Source of the DNA: Theodoxus fluviatilis
Taxonomy: Eukaryota; Mollusca; Gastropoda; Cycloneritida; Neritidae
Length of the DNA: 64,000 nucleotides
Reading direction: 5' to 3'
Assembly: GCA_034096865.1 (NCBI GenBank)
Contig: JAWQFJ010016785.1
Coordinates: 1 to 64,000, forward strand
Below are positions 1 through 12,940 of this stretch, piece after piece (positions within the stretch are counted from its first letter, which is position 1; each line of letters starts with the position of its first letter). Under the pieces are notes generated by a model. It was not told the DNA's origin, ran no database searches, and saw nothing but the letters and a program-made list of their open reading frames with translations. Position numbers and translations under genes: made by a program.

Positions 1-614
<614 letters not shown>

Positions 615-843
615 CGAATTAATTGAATGTCCAGGCCACCGCCCCATTACATTGGAACACGAATAAATCGTATCAAAGGCGATCAACGGCTATGTACAAA
701 ACTGGCACCCAGTTGCGGCAAGCACGATGTACACGATCTGCACGAAAGAGAGCGGTATCCATCATCAACAGAATCATTTTTTTCGTGCAGACCGTGTAGG
801 GAGCTGCTGTGTTGGCTGTGCCCGGCGCATCTCGGTTCTGCCT

Positions 844-1547
844 TTATGTTATCCGCCATAATTTGATATCAAGGGAGCATGCAGAGAAGAAACCACAATG
901 AAAACGGGTCTGCGTTTGCGAATGGCCACAGCCGAGCCTCAGTTCTGGTAACTGAAAACTGCAGCTGTGACTCCTTTTAATCTGGCAAGGAGGGAAGCGA
1001 GCGAGTTCCGCTCCATTTGGGTGATAAAAGCGCCAGGAGGAAGGGAGGACCTGCGGTAAAAACCCAAGTGGGAAAAGCACGGCTCCTACCCGCGTGTAGG
1101 CAGGCGAGTCTGAAGCACATGGAGCTGGAGTCGTGGTTGTGGCCCCCGACGATGACCGCGACCGGATCCTCCTGAAAACTTGGTCGAAGTCAGAGGGTCG
1201 ATCAGTAGATGTAGGTGAGAGAGGAGGTGAAAACCCATCGCGATCAGCTTGATTGACACCGCTGACACCCATAGCACTACACACTTCGGCCACTCCTTCC
1301 CGCACTGCTCTCTCCAACTTTCCATCCGGCGAGTCAGATCGAGCCTCCCCCCATCTCGTCCTTCCCGCGTTGGAGGGCAGTTTGAATCTCCCCACAGGGG
1401 ACCTCTTTGCTTGCTGAAGGTAGTGACAAGTCGGGATGATGGACAGGAATGAAAAGTGGCGTTGTCACAGCGGGAGGCTCTTGAATGGTGGTGACTGGCG
1501 ATGCGGCTGCTGCGTCTCGGAGCAAAACGGTGCAGTTGGCAGGTCAA
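844..1547 (-). other. Overlapping open frames, not recognised
   Basis: Two long overlapping minus-strand frames (183 and 153 codons) and a plus-strand one cover this moderately GC-rich stretch upstream of the THAP exon. None has a motif I recognise. It could be the 5' region of the THAP gene or an unrelated exon; overlap in several frames argues for chance. Confidence 0.2.
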
Positions 1548-1737
1548 AGGTTACTGAAGAGGAGGCTACATGATCTGTCTCTGCAGTGACTCGTGAGTTT
1601 CGCTCAGACGCAGTATCACATGGACCTCTCCCGATTCGCGTCATCACTTTCTGTGTACACGCCCCTGGAGGGTTTGCTGGAGGATCGTTACTCTGAATGC
1701 ACTGCCAGCCGCGTGTTTTGAAGTTTTCATTTTCACA

Positions 1738-1960
1738 ATGACGAACGATTGCTGTGTGAATGGCTGTTCCCACAGTAGTAAACGAACGAATGTTGTGTCC
1801 TACCATAGGATTCCAACAGTGATTACTAACAAGGGGTCACAAATTCGCGAATTGACAGCAAAAAGAAGACGACTTTGGATCAAACAGATCAACAGAAAGG
1901 AGGTGACAGACAAGACAGTTCGCACTTGGACACGCGTTTGTTCTAGACACTTCATCAAGG
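1738..1960 (+). CDS. THAP-type zinc finger exon
   Basis: Starts MTNDCCVNGCSHSSK and shows the C2CH pattern of THAP DNA-binding domains: Cys6/Cys10, Cys68 and His71 in VCSRHF, with the conserved YHRIP proline and the RRRLWIKQI tryptophan between. The spacing of 57 residues between the cysteine pairs is slightly long. Ends in phase 1 at a perfect donor (G followed by GTAAGT, 1961). No continuation was recognised downstream. THAP domains occur in transcription factors and in transposon-derived proteins; which this is cannot be decided from one exon. Confidence 0.8.
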
Positions 1961-2807
1961 GTAAGTTTGTTTTCATGAAATCACTTATGGTGAACTTGGT
2001 CTAACATAGTTGTGGAATGTAAAAACAACATGAAACAATGCTGGCCCTCTGAGTAGTGCTGGAGAAGCAAGGAAGAAGTCAGTCATTTTAGCCAAACAAC
2101 ACGGTCAGTTTATTTTACTTAGGCCTACATGTAGGTGTAGGGCTATGTCAATTTTTTGACTGTGCACATAGTTGAGCATGGGCACTAGGTTACTTTACAT
2201 TTTTAATACAATTGGGGTGGGATGGGGTACGTGGGGATCTGAACTTGAATCAACAAAGCACACTCTAGAGCAGTAGGGGGTAAAGGTGTTAAAAGTTGTT
2301 TGCTTTTCTAACTGCACAGAAAATGCTTTGTTGCTTAGTGTTTGTTTTGTCAGATATTTGTGAATTGTTTAAATATTTTCCAAGAAACGAGGTACAGCGG
2401 GCAGGGGTAAGCGTATGGATACAATCAGTTGCAATTCTCTTGTCTTTCCTATTCCCCTCTCTCCCCCCTCGGCCTCGTGTTTACGAATGTATAGATGGAC
2501 AGTTGAGCTGAGAACAAACGTCGAAATTCGCTCGGGCACGAGTGCGGTTTCAGTGCATATATGATGATATGTAGATTTTACTGGAGAAGAAACGAGATGC
2601 ACATTGTTCTGTAGTCTAAGAGAGAAATCGAGGAAGCAAATTCTAAAACGCAGCAGTTTTCGATGACTATCCTTGAAGAAGTAGTAGTAGTAGTAGTAGT
2701 TGAGAGGCTAGATATAGGCCGTGAAGCCTTTTGAACGCCCCATCGCAATGTCTTCTTCTTCTTCTTCTTAGGTAGCCAACACCAACATACTGGTGAAACT
2801 GCTACAC
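1961..2807. other. No gene seen
   Basis: AT-rich sequence following the THAP exon, with short TAG and CTT trinucleotide runs near 2682 and 2753. No exon with a THAP-protein continuation was found. Confidence 0.5.
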
Positions 2808-3175
2808 TTTTTTTTTTTTGCATGCTGGGTATTTTATCTGTGGCCGGCACTCATCCGTCGAGGACATGAGTGTCAGGATCTTTATAGTGCGCGATTTTTT
2901 GATGTTTTTGTGAATGCGTATCACACACTAGGCCTCGGTTTATGAAGGTCTCATCCGAAGGACCTGGGGAGAAGCCCTGAGGAGGGCTGTTTTTGGCAGC
3001 CCTGAAGAGGGCTATTTGGTACCCGGTTTTACTCCTCGGGTGGGGAGAAGCAAATGCGAGTTAAGCACCTTGCTCAAGGATGCAACACTGTGGACCGCGC
3101 AGCTTCGAACGCCGTACCCACCAGTCGCAAGCGACCGTAAGTCCAGCGCACTAACCACTCGGCCACTGCGCCTAT
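2808..3175 (-). repeat. tRNA-derived SINE with V-like and Nin-like segments
   Basis: Read on the minus strand: a tRNA-like head with an A box (TGGCCGAGTGGTTAG) and a B-box-like GCGTTCGAAGC, then CTTGAGCAAGGTGCTTAAC as in V-type SINE central domains, GAGGAGTAAAACCGGGTACC, a CTTCGGATGAGACC...AACCGAGG block as in Nin-type domains, and an A-rich tail at 2808-2819. The Pol III head and tail mark it as a near-complete copy. Two fragments of the same family lie at 27.4 and 59.1 kb. Confidence 0.75.
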
Positions 3176-3484
3176 TTCCTCGCTGCCGCGATGCTCCGTG
3201 CAGATCGATCCACCTCGAGGCTGTTACAGAGTCGCAATCGATAGAATATCTATCCACGGTTTTGCAACCTGTGAGAGAGATTCGCGGGCTGTTTGGTTTG
3301 GTTTTCGCACTCGATGCAAAATGTGAACCGGCTCAGAGAGATGCTAGCAAGAACGATGACCCTGGCGATAGCAGTCGCTCGTTCTCGAAGGAATTTAGGC
3401 TCGCTCAGTTTTGTATGTGCATCCCCACCACTTGTGATAGTCACTGCTGCTGCTGCTGCTGCTCTCACCACTGTTGCTTCTTCA

Positions 3485-3688
3485 CTACCTGTATTGATGA
3501 TGGCGTTTACGTCGCCGTGATTGCTTCGTTTGGCTGCAGAAGATAGTGATCACATCGTCCGACCAGTCAAAAATTTTATACGGATCTAGTCCTCCCACAC
3601 CTGATATTTTATCAACATAACGAAGTCTTGATAACTTATCAAGACTGTCAATGTACTTTTCTTTCTGTTTCACTGCTAGTATTGACAT
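3485..3688 (-). CDS. Possible exon of a THAP/YqaJ-associated protein
   Basis: The open frame begins MSILAVKQKEKYIDSL and contains GGLDPYKI followed by DWSDD. This resembles, from memory, the GG(V/F)DPYxI...DWSDD segment found near the start of large invertebrate proteins that combine THAP or SWIM fingers with a YqaJ-type nuclease domain, many of them mobile-element derived. The frame then runs into low-complexity basic sequence, so the 3' boundary is unknown. It lies on the strand opposite the THAP exon at 1738. A weak call. Confidence 0.3.
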   Translation of the reverse strand: MSILAVKQKEKYIDSLDKLSRLRYVDKISGVGGLDPYKIFDWSDDVITIFCSQTKQSRRRKRHHQYR

Positions 3689-4016
3689 TTTCTCGCTGGA
3701 AAAGCACCATCAACAACACGATCACAACTACGCTCATCTCTGCTGTGCACTCGGAAACCCTCCAGCACAATTTGTGTGTACCACGTGACACGCAAATCAG
3801 GCCGCGATAGTACGCAATCGGGAGAGGTCCATACAATGGATGTCGCAACAACATTTTCATTTGAATTTTCGCGGAATAAAGTGACGACCGATTTCTGCTC
3901 ACCCTTTGCTCTGTAGTGATCCGCTCGTTGCTGGTCGCGTCGCCTTTGTGCCGGAGTCTTCTGCTTCGAAAATCCTCTCTGGTCGTCGCGCGCAGGTAAT
4001 GGTCGGCCGTGGCCGT
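3676..4016. other. Unassigned sequence before the foldback element
   Basis: A minus-strand open frame of 122 codons with a basic segment (KQKTPAQRRRDQQRADHYR) is present but overlaps the foldback terminus and matches nothing firmly. It might belong with the possible exon at 3485-3688. Confidence 0.2.
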
Positions 4017-4777
4017 GTAGCGGCCAAAATAATTTCCCGGCCAAAATAATTTCCGGAAGTCATCGCAGAGTTATCTGCTCGGCTCTCTCTTTATGCGATT
4101 TACCGCTCCTGCACCTGTTCTTCGCATGGAATATATCCCGACAAACGACGCATTAGTTGCTTTACGAGTTTTTGTGTTTTTGGTGCATTTGTGTCGTTTA
4201 ACACATAATGTAGCGTTCAAAAAAGTTTTTTCCCGTGCAAAGCCGTCTCCCCTGCTGGAAGTAATATGGGAGTCACCTCCCTGTAGTCTATTTTTGGTCT
4301 GGTTTTATAAAACACGACCGTTGACTGACTTGGCACGCCCGGGGAGTTATGCTAAGATCCGGCCGCGTTAATATATCTGCGTTTTGTGACAAACGTCTTG
4401 CTCGGCGGTACTGTACTCCATGCACCTTAACGGTCCGCGTGATTCGGGTGTAATCTTAAGCTAAACGACGTTCCGAATGTTTCCGACTTCGACCATTTCA
4501 GCAGCGCCAATAAACGTCGTTTAGCTTAAGATTACACCCGAATCACGCGGACCGTTAAGGTGCATGGCGTTAAGGTGCATGGCAAGACGTTTGTCATAAA
4601 ACGCAGATATATTAACGCGGCCGGATCTTTGCATAACTCCCCGGGCGTGCCAAGTCAGTCAGGCGGAGTGGCGGGTGCCGACTCTTTTTAGAGTTGAATT
4701 CTTAGCACGTCCCGAGCAGATAACTCTGCGATGACTTCCGGAAATTATTTTGGCCGGGAAATTATTTTGGCCGCTAC
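4017..4777. mobile_element. Foldback DNA element with 65-bp perfect terminal inverted repeats
   Basis: Termini 4018-4082 and 4712-4776 are identical inverted copies (TAGCGGCCAAAATAATTTCC outward end). A second, inner pair of inverted repeats of about 150 bp (4315-4472 and 4513-4663) leaves a loop of only about 40 bp, so nearly half the element can fold on itself. GGCCGT flanks it on both sides (4011-4016, 4779-4784), a possible target duplication. No transposase is visible; it is non-autonomous. One 16-bp segment (GCGTTAAGGTGCATGG) is duplicated only in the right arm. Confidence 0.85.
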
Positions 4778-4820
4778 AGGCCGTCGTCCTCTCGAAAGCG
4801 TAGCACAACTACGGTGGTCC

Positions 4821-5870
<1,050 letters not shown>

Positions 5871-5906
5871 CCTATCAAGTTACAAGTTTTACTCACTGCA
5901 TCAAGA

Positions 5907-6792
5907 AACAAGAAGGGCAAAGCCCACACGACTCACATGCTGAGAGGTTGTGTTGTAAACAATGTACAGAGGTTGTGTTGTGAACTATGTACAGAGGTTG
6001 TGCAACTCAACTCAACTCAACTCAGCGACAGAGCGGGCGGTAGTGACAAAATACTGAAATGAATGATAGTTTTGTGAACTTATGTGTTTGTGTTGTGAAA
6101 AGCACCTTTACATTCCTTCACCAAAGTCCACTGATGCTACTGCCATACATCGCAGTAGACATCCTAGGGAAACGCTGTCAGACAGAGCGGGCTGTACAGA
6201 ATGGCCTGATTTACTGACCAATTTGGCCACATGTCATACAGGTCAAAGTGACCTTGACCTTGATGATATGTGACCAAATGTGGCTCATGATGAAAGTATG
6301 ACATGTGCCCCACACAATTATGAAGTTTGAAACAGTTATCTTTCATAGTTCAGGGTCAAGGTCACTTCACAATATGTATACAATCCAACTTTGAAGAGCT
6401 CCTGTGACCTTGACCTTAAAGCAAGGTCAACCAAACTGGTATCAAAAGATAGAGCTTACTTTGCCCTATATACCAAATATTGGTCAGGTATCCAATGTCA
6501 AAAACTTTAGAGAAAATTGGGAAAATGTGAAAAATGGCTGTTTTAGACAACATTTATGGCCCCTGCGACCTTGACCTTGATGCAAGGTCGAGTCACTGTG
6601 TATGTTTTGTGAGGCCTTGTCATCATACACCATCATGCCACATTTGGTGTTAATAGATTTAATAGTGTCCGAGAAAAGTCAAACGTTAAATTTTTTACGG
6701 ACGACGGGACGCCCGGACGCCCGGACGCCCTCCCGGACGGACGACACGGGTGAGTGCATAGATTCACTTTTGCTTTGCATGTGAGTCAAAAA
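5907..6792 (+). mobile_element. TGACC-rich interspersed element, copy 1
   Basis: Begins CAAGAAGGGCAAAGCCCACA and ends GCATGTGAGTCAAAAA, boundaries shared with copies at 28.6, 36.1 and 52.8 kb. Inner termini are inverted (ACTCACATGC/GCATGTGAGT), and the 3' end can form a GACTCAC/GTGAGTC hairpin. The body has many TGACCTTGACC blocks. No coding capacity; class not identified. Confidence 0.75.
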
Positions 6793-6858
6793 CACAAGGA
6801 TACTAGAAAACTACTTTGTCGCCTTGTTCAGTGTGCTCTACTGCCCGGTGGAATGCGT

Positions 6859-7293
6859 GTATAAGGCAAGCCTCGACACGATGGAGCATGACGTACAGGA
6901 CACCGTTCAAATTAACTAATGTTATGCAGTGTATAAGGCAAGCCTCGACACGATGGAGCATGACGTACAGGACACCGTTCAAATTAACTAATGTTATGCA
7001 GTGTATAAGGCAAGCCTAGGCACCGTCAAATTAATGACGTACAGGACACCGTTCAAATTAACTAATGTTATGCAGTGTATAAGGCAAGCCTCGACACTAT
7101 GGAGCATGACGTACAGGACACCGTTCACATTAACTAATGTTATGCAGTGTATAAGGCAAGCCTCGACACTATGGAGCATGACGTACAGGACACCGTTCAC
7201 ATTAACTAATGTTATGCAGTGTATAAGGCAAGCCTCGACACGATGGAGCATGACGTACAGGACACCGTTCAAATTAACTAATGTTATGCAGTG
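6859..7293. repeat. 72-bp tandem repeat, about 6 copies
   Basis: Units start TATAAGGCAAGCCTCGACAC; the third copy is rearranged. It stops 24 bp before the plexin exon donor, so it sits at the very start of that intron. Because 72 is divisible by 3 it is open in frames of both strands (24-residue periodic peptides), which is not evidence of coding. Confidence 0.95.
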
Positions 7294-7316
7294 GAAATAA
7301 TCAATTACTGACTCAC

Positions 7317-8387
7317 CTCGGATACACTTTTATTCTTTGTGTGGTTGACGGCTATCCATGGTGCTATTAGGGAGGGGTACAGCCCAGTGAGAACTCCTGT
7401 CATCGCATTTTGGATGTTCGTCGTTTGATAAACACATACAGCAGATACCGTAGCGGAATTTCTCAGAGCCTCCTCATTCTCCACAAAACTCACGATAAGT
7501 ACATTAGTCGAACTCCTGTCGCTCGGGATTCTCGCAAGACGTGCAGCTGTGGCTATTCTGTATATTTTACCGTTAAGAGTGCAGTTTAATTCCACTTCCG
7601 CATAAGGCAGCACGGACAAACGATTGTGACACACTCGTGAAATCCTACTCACTTTTGCCTTTGGTGATAAAGGTTTTTCAGGCTGCACTGTCACGAGGTA
7701 TGTGAAATCCTCGTCAACAAAACCATATACAAAAGTTATGCTGTCGTTCAATGTTTTTTGTCCACGAACATGACTCACACCACCCCCTGTGGTGCTGGCG
7801 AAGACCAAAGATGACGTTGCAGAGGTGGTGTCGATGCTCAGGGTGAGGAAGGACAACACTTGTGCACTTCCAGGCCATGGTGCGGCCAGGAGCACGTTTC
7901 TTGTCCCATTGGTTTCATTCCCATCTCTCGGATAGATGACCGCTACCGAGTGTTCACTGCATGTCAGCTCCTCTTCCCAGGTGTCCTCCGTGACTGTGAT
8001 GTTGTGCAGGCTGTGAGTGCGGCATTCGCATCTGTCCTCCTGCCAGCACACTAGCAGCCTGCCCAAGGTGGGGAAGATTTTCAGGATCCAGACTTGACGC
8101 GATCCAGACGCCACATCTTCAGCCGAGTCGTTCCCGAGCTGAGCGGACTCTAGGAGCGTCAGGTCCGGCGAGAGGCGAGCCACGTAGTTGTTGGCGCCGA
8201 TGTACACGTGGCCTGACTGCGGATGCACGGCGATGCGAGTGACGGGCAGGTGCTCTGTCGACACTGGAAAGACCTGGGGCTCTGCCTCTACTCCCCAGCT
8301 CGCCCAGCCGCTCAGGAGACAGCACAGGACGGCGATCAGATTGCCGACAGGACGCGGCGCCACCCTCATGCCCACGGCGGCCTTCAT
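7317..8387 (-). CDS. Plexin-type sema-domain receptor, first coding exon
   Basis: A 357-codon exon in phase 0, donor GTGAGT at 7316. It begins MKAAVGMRVAPRPVG, then a hydrophobic signal peptide (about residues 16-35, LIAVLCCLLSGWASWGVEA). The rest is the start of a seven-bladed sema beta-propeller: VTRIAVHPQSGHVYIGANN (blade 1, plexin-like), LTLLESAQLG, LLVCWQEDRCECRTHSL with plexin-type cysteines, and several N-glycosylation sites (NDS, NIT, NGT, NCT, NHT). Plexins are single-pass receptors for semaphorins. The remaining exons must lie below coordinate 1 or in unseen introns. The Met at residue 7 is an alternative start. Semaphorin is less likely given the blade 1 wording. Confidence 0.85.
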
Positions 8388-9290
8388 TCTCCAACAGAAC
8401 CTTTTCTTGAAGGAGTCCGCTGCTCCACATAAAGTGCAAAGTCTTTTTCAAGGTTTACGATTTGAACTGTAGGGTGAATCGAGGTTTCACTTCATAATCT
8501 GGTTGTCAATGCACTCTTTTCTTGCACTTGCCACAGCCGACAAATGTTACCGTAGTAAGATCCCAAGAGGAAGTTGTTTCACGACCATGAAAGAGAAACA
8601 CTCTTTGCCTATACGTCATGCGGGGTATATCCTCTGGTAGTCTCCTCCAGTGGCGACGCAGCTGACAACAAATGAGATCGAATGCAGGCTGCGGTTTGCT
8701 CATTCATCCTCGGTGAAGAAAACTGGCGGTGAAATCACGCTGAACAGACGCGTTGCTGGTTCAGCTCCTCCTCTCACAGCACAGTGAGTCTCTCCCTTTG
8801 CCTTTCGGTTGATTGACTTCCCTCCAGCAGTGCTCCTGTTCTCTGTCGCCCCGTGATCTGCGAGAGAAACCTGCAGTAGAAGCCGCTCGTCAGTCTACAA
8901 GTAAAGCCATGGAGTGTCCCCGCTTGCTGTGGGGACCTGAGCTGCCACACACTCGCGTTCAAGCGGAGCTATGGCGCAGGTCTCTTCCTTTGTCGACGGG
9001 ACGAGGAAGCTTGGTGGCGGCCTCCACTTCGCCCGCGTCGAGACCAGAGCTCATGTTTTGACACCGGAAGCAACGTCATACCCATCTTCCGGCCATGAGT
9101 GTGTTTCCTTCCTCCACGCCCAACCTGCGAAAGACAAAAACGCATCATCTTGTTCTTGCTATCGTGTGTGGTGTGGAACATGATACTGTGTCATCCCATG
9201 CTGGATGTGTCACGGGATGGGTGGACACACTAGGAAAGGACGCCATGGGACACATAAATGACGATACTCGTCACATATGAAATTAAATGG
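8388..9290 (-). other. Upstream flank of the plexin exon; no gene recognised
   Basis: Probably 5' UTR and promoter of the plexin-type gene. It is moderately GC-rich, with open frames on both strands that resemble nothing known. No clear TATA box or splice site could be assigned. Confidence 0.35.
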
Positions 9291-9714
9291 AGTCAGCCTA
9301 GGACTTAGGCATACACTAGCTTTTCATAGAGTTAAAACATCTGAATAATTCAGAAGGTTTTATAAAGTATTGAATGAAGTGATAAAATTTCCGATCTGAA
9401 ATTAACTGCCTGAAATTAATACATTAGTTGTTAATGTGCACTTAGATGAATAGGCTATGTAAATGACACTGTTTTCTACCGGATGTATGCATGTGTTTGC
9501 TTGCGTGCGTGCGTGCGTTCCTGCGTGCGTGCGTGTATGTATGTAATATCATTACCTCCGCCAAGGAGGTTCTGCTATAGGACATTCTCATTAACGTTCC
9601 CAGTAGGAGTTATCCTCGGCGCTCTCTGTCGAAAAACAACGCGTTAGGTAGAACCACCTAGTTCCGGTTGCATTCTCGAAGCATCTACACTGAATACTAG
9701 ATCACTCAAAGTAC
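9291..9714. other. No gene seen
   Basis: AT-rich spacer with a short GTGC run near 9501-9540. Confidence 0.6.
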
Positions 9715-10086
9715 ATGTATGTGGGGGTGGAAAACAGTACGGTGTCATGTAAAGCTCTAATGAGTAGCAGCAGATAACTGTTTAGTTCTGGCATGAATTG
9801 ACAATTTCGTTTCCCTGGTCTGGCGAGGACCGAAAATTCATTATCATCGAGTCGATGAGTGATCAACTTGCCCGCACGGCATAATGTATAACTTGTAAGA
9901 TCGGGTCGATGATGACAAGAAAATGGCATTAAAGCACACAAAAAGTTTCATTACAACTAAAATCACCGATTATATTAATAACTGAGCATTTTTACACTTA
10001 CAGCTAGTACTCAAACAAACCACACCGTACGTACCTAGGAGACGAACACGATCGAACCGTAGCTACTACGCCAGCAGACGATCGAG
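9715..10086 (+). repeat. Three-copy repeat block, direct copy 1
   Basis: Shares about 300 bp with 11110-11412 (direct) and 11470-11745 (inverted), including the segment reading CCTGGTCTGGCGAGGACCG. The last 65 bp before the transposon match the outer part of the inverted copy. Confidence 0.85.
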
Positions 10087-11109
10087 CAGGGGCGGATCTG
10101 GGTTTTGAAAGGGGGGGGTGCAAAGTTTTTTTTTTTTTTTTGTATCTTATCAGCGAAGGCGCGAAGCGCCGAACCGACGGCGCGAAGCGCCGAGCATGCT
10201 AGGGGGGTCCGGGGGCATGCCCCCCCGGATTTTTTTTTAAAAAAGGAAGCAAAATGGTGCAATCTGGTGCAATCTGAGCGTGTAAAGTGCTATTTTCAGG
10301 CGATACATTTTGCCACTGATGTGGTGGGGGGTGGAGATAGGACCAACTGTCTCTCTCTTGGGAAGCACATGCTCGAAAATGTACAGTGCTAAATAAGTTC
10401 GATGTTAATAATAAAGAATCACAATTCACAAAAACAACATGAGGAAAAAGTCTTTGCAACAAGATCATACCTCGAATTTAATAATCTTTATATGGGGGGG
10501 GGGTGGGGTGCAATTACATTTAATTTTACTAGTGCATTCCTATATTTATCAGCATCTCTCTCTCTGCACCCACCCACCCCTTTTTATTTTGGCTGGGGGG
10601 GGGGGGGGGGGGGTGCAATTACATCACTATATTTATCAACATATTTCTCTTTCCATTTTTTTATTTATGTATTATCATTGTTTATGTATTTTATTTCTTT
10701 AATTTATTTAGTTAGTTTTTTGGCTGGGGGTGGAATTACATTTACATTACTATATTTATCAGCATCTCTTTCTCTTTTTTGTTCTGCCGAGGGAGGGGGG
10801 GGGGTGCAATTACATTTACATTACTATATTTATCAGCTTCTCTCTTCTTTTTTTTTAAGCCGAGGAGGGGGGGGGGTGCAATTATATTTACATTCCAATA
10901 TTTATCAACATCTCTTTCCCTGAGTCTCTCTCTCATTTTTTTGTCTTTTTGCTTGGGGGGGGGGGGGGGTGCAATTACATTTACATTACTACATTATCAA
11001 CATATCTCTTTTTTTTCTTTCTTCTTTTTTTTTTCTTCTTTTTTTTTTGTCCCGCTGGGGGGGGGGGGTGCAATTGCACCCATTGCACCCCCCCCCAGAT
11101 CCGCCCCTG
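10087..11109. mobile_element. Non-autonomous DNA transposon, 1023 bp
   Basis: Perfect 16-bp terminal inverted repeats (CAGGGGCGGATCTGGG) flanked by ATCGAG on both sides (10081-10086, 11110-11115). The target site survives unoccupied in the inverted copy near 11664, which proves the boundaries. Inside: a GC-rich palindromic stretch (GCGCGAAGCGCC; GGGGGCATGCCCCCC) and about seven tandem segments each starting with a G-run followed by TGCAATTACATTTACATTAC. No transposase. The terminus type is seen in hAT-like and Zisupton-like elements; a 6-7 bp target duplication does not fit classical 8-bp hAT. Confidence 0.88.
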
Positions 11110-11745
11110 ATCGAGCTAGTGTGATATAATGTTTCCTGTAATGCTCGAATGAGTGGCAGCAGATAATTGTAGTTCTGGCTTGAATTGACTATTTCGTTTC
11201 CCTGGTCAGGCGAGGACAGAAAATTCACGATCATAGACTGATAGAGTCGATGAGTGCATGATCAACTTGCCCGCATTCGGCGTAATGTAACGTGTAAGAT
11301 TATGACAAGAAAATGGCATTAAAGCACAAAACAAAGTTTCATGACAACTAAATTCACCAATTATATTAATAACTGACCATATTTACACCTACAGCTAGTG
11401 CTAAAACCTTACATACAAAGCAAACAAAACATACTGCGGGGAGTGTCCCGGTCACGCATCAAAACTCAGTGCACGAGTGTCATACTTGTCATAATCTTAC
11501 ACGTTACATTACGCCGAATGCGGGCAAGTTGATCACTCATCGACTCGATGATAATGAATTTTCGGTCCTCGCCAGACCAGGGAAACGAAATTGTCAATTC
11601 AAGTCAGAACTAAACAGTTATCTGCTGCTACTCATTCGAGCTTTACATGAAACATTATATCACACTAGCTCGATCGTCTGCTGGCGTAGTGACTACGGTT
11701 CGATCGCGTTCGTCTGCTAGCCAGCCAGGTACGTACGGTGAGGTT
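11110..11745. repeat. Repeat block copy 2 and inverted copy (palindrome)
   Basis: 11110-11412 is a direct copy of 9715-10020; 11470-11745 is the inverted copy, separated by a loop of about 60 bp. Inverted-copy and direct-copy frames share a peptide-like stretch (LITHRLDDNEFSVLARPGKR), but I do not recognise it. Confidence 0.85.
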
Positions 11746-12636
11746 TGTTTACTTATCTTCTGTGGGTTTTGTGCAGAAAGTATACGTTAAAATAGTCTAA
11801 TATGACTATTTTCGATTAGTTTTTAATCTAATTAATCTTTTTGCATGCTTTAATGTCATCCTTTTGCCACGATCTAGTGATCATCAAATCACCTTCTATT
11901 TTTACCAGTCTACCGGAACTTGCTGAAGTAAAGGGACGAAACTCGGGCTTAATTTCCGTTTTAGAAGTGAGAATGTCCTATATGGTTGGGTGGTGCAGGC
12001 TTTAATTCGTTCGTTAATCTCTGTGCAAAATAAAATTAAAAATTCAAAACGGCTTCTGATGAAATCTCGTGCAAGGTCAGGGTTTTACCCAAAGAATAAT
12101 CTTTCAAATTTTGGATGTTATCTGTAATGTAGTTTTAGATTTTACCATAAAGAGAAATTGTTTTCTATTGAAGCCGTTGACAGGCGTGTGCGTTCCTACC
12201 CTCATGGACCGCTAAAAGGAACCAACCTTCACATGTGAGCGGAACGACGTCTTCCATTAGACAGGCCGTGTTGGCTGTGACTGCCTATTCTCATGGACCA
12301 CTATAATCGTTATAATGGACTTACCTTCACGTGTTAACAGAACGACGTCTTAAATTACACAGGCCGCCACTCTAGCCGCAGCCCGTCTCTCTTGATCACC
12401 TACAACAGTGCTGCCTTGCCTTGCCCACCCCGTGGTCGTCTGTCACCTTGCATTTGATCAATTCCGTCGGTTTAAATCACCACATTGCCGTGTTTAATCG
12501 CGTCAAAATCCTAGACATCAGTACCGATCTTTCTATGCCGCTGTATTTTGATTACCTCCACCACTGTGGCTGCCTTGACTGAGGTTTGCGCTCTCTGAGT
12601 GCCCTCCGGCTTCTCGGGGTAGTTGAGCACATATGA
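11746..12636. other. No gene seen; short tandem duplication
   Basis: AT-rich, then a degenerate duplication of about 115 bp (12180-12400) with shared CTCATGGACC and GAACGACGTCTT segments. Confidence 0.5.
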
Positions 12637-12800
12637 TTACGAGAAAATACGAGCGTATGCTAACGGCGCAACATTACGGCGACGGTAAAAACAAAGTTCT
12701 GAGGCCAGCTTTGAAAGAAGTCAAACGTGGAGGTGACTTAAGAGATTCAGGAAGCTGGTTCCATAATCTCAATCCCCGGGGCCAGCACTTAAGGATCGGT
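12637..12800 (-). pseudogene. Non-LTR retrotransposon reverse transcriptase tail (relic)
   Basis: Encodes LRLWNQLPESLKSPPRLTSF followed by KAGLRTLF, the conserved end of L2/CR1-type reverse transcriptase ORFs. Nothing upstream is preserved in frame. Confidence 0.65.
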
Positions 12801-12940
12801 CGACGTAGCTTCTCAGTCTTGTTTGTGGGACTGTGAGAAATAATGTCTGGCAACCGACGACTCCTCAAGGATCGAACTTTCCGATGAGATCTACAAAGTA
12901 GGCTTGGACTTGACCTGTGACACATTTGAAAACCACACGG

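Noticed and set aside
3120..3175. A functional tRNA gene
   Set aside because: A and B boxes are present but the cloverleaf acceptor stem does not close, and the sequence runs on into the SINE body.
3012..3257. 81-codon ORF GRVVSALDLRSLATGGYGV
   Set aside because: Translation of the tRNA-derived SINE head.
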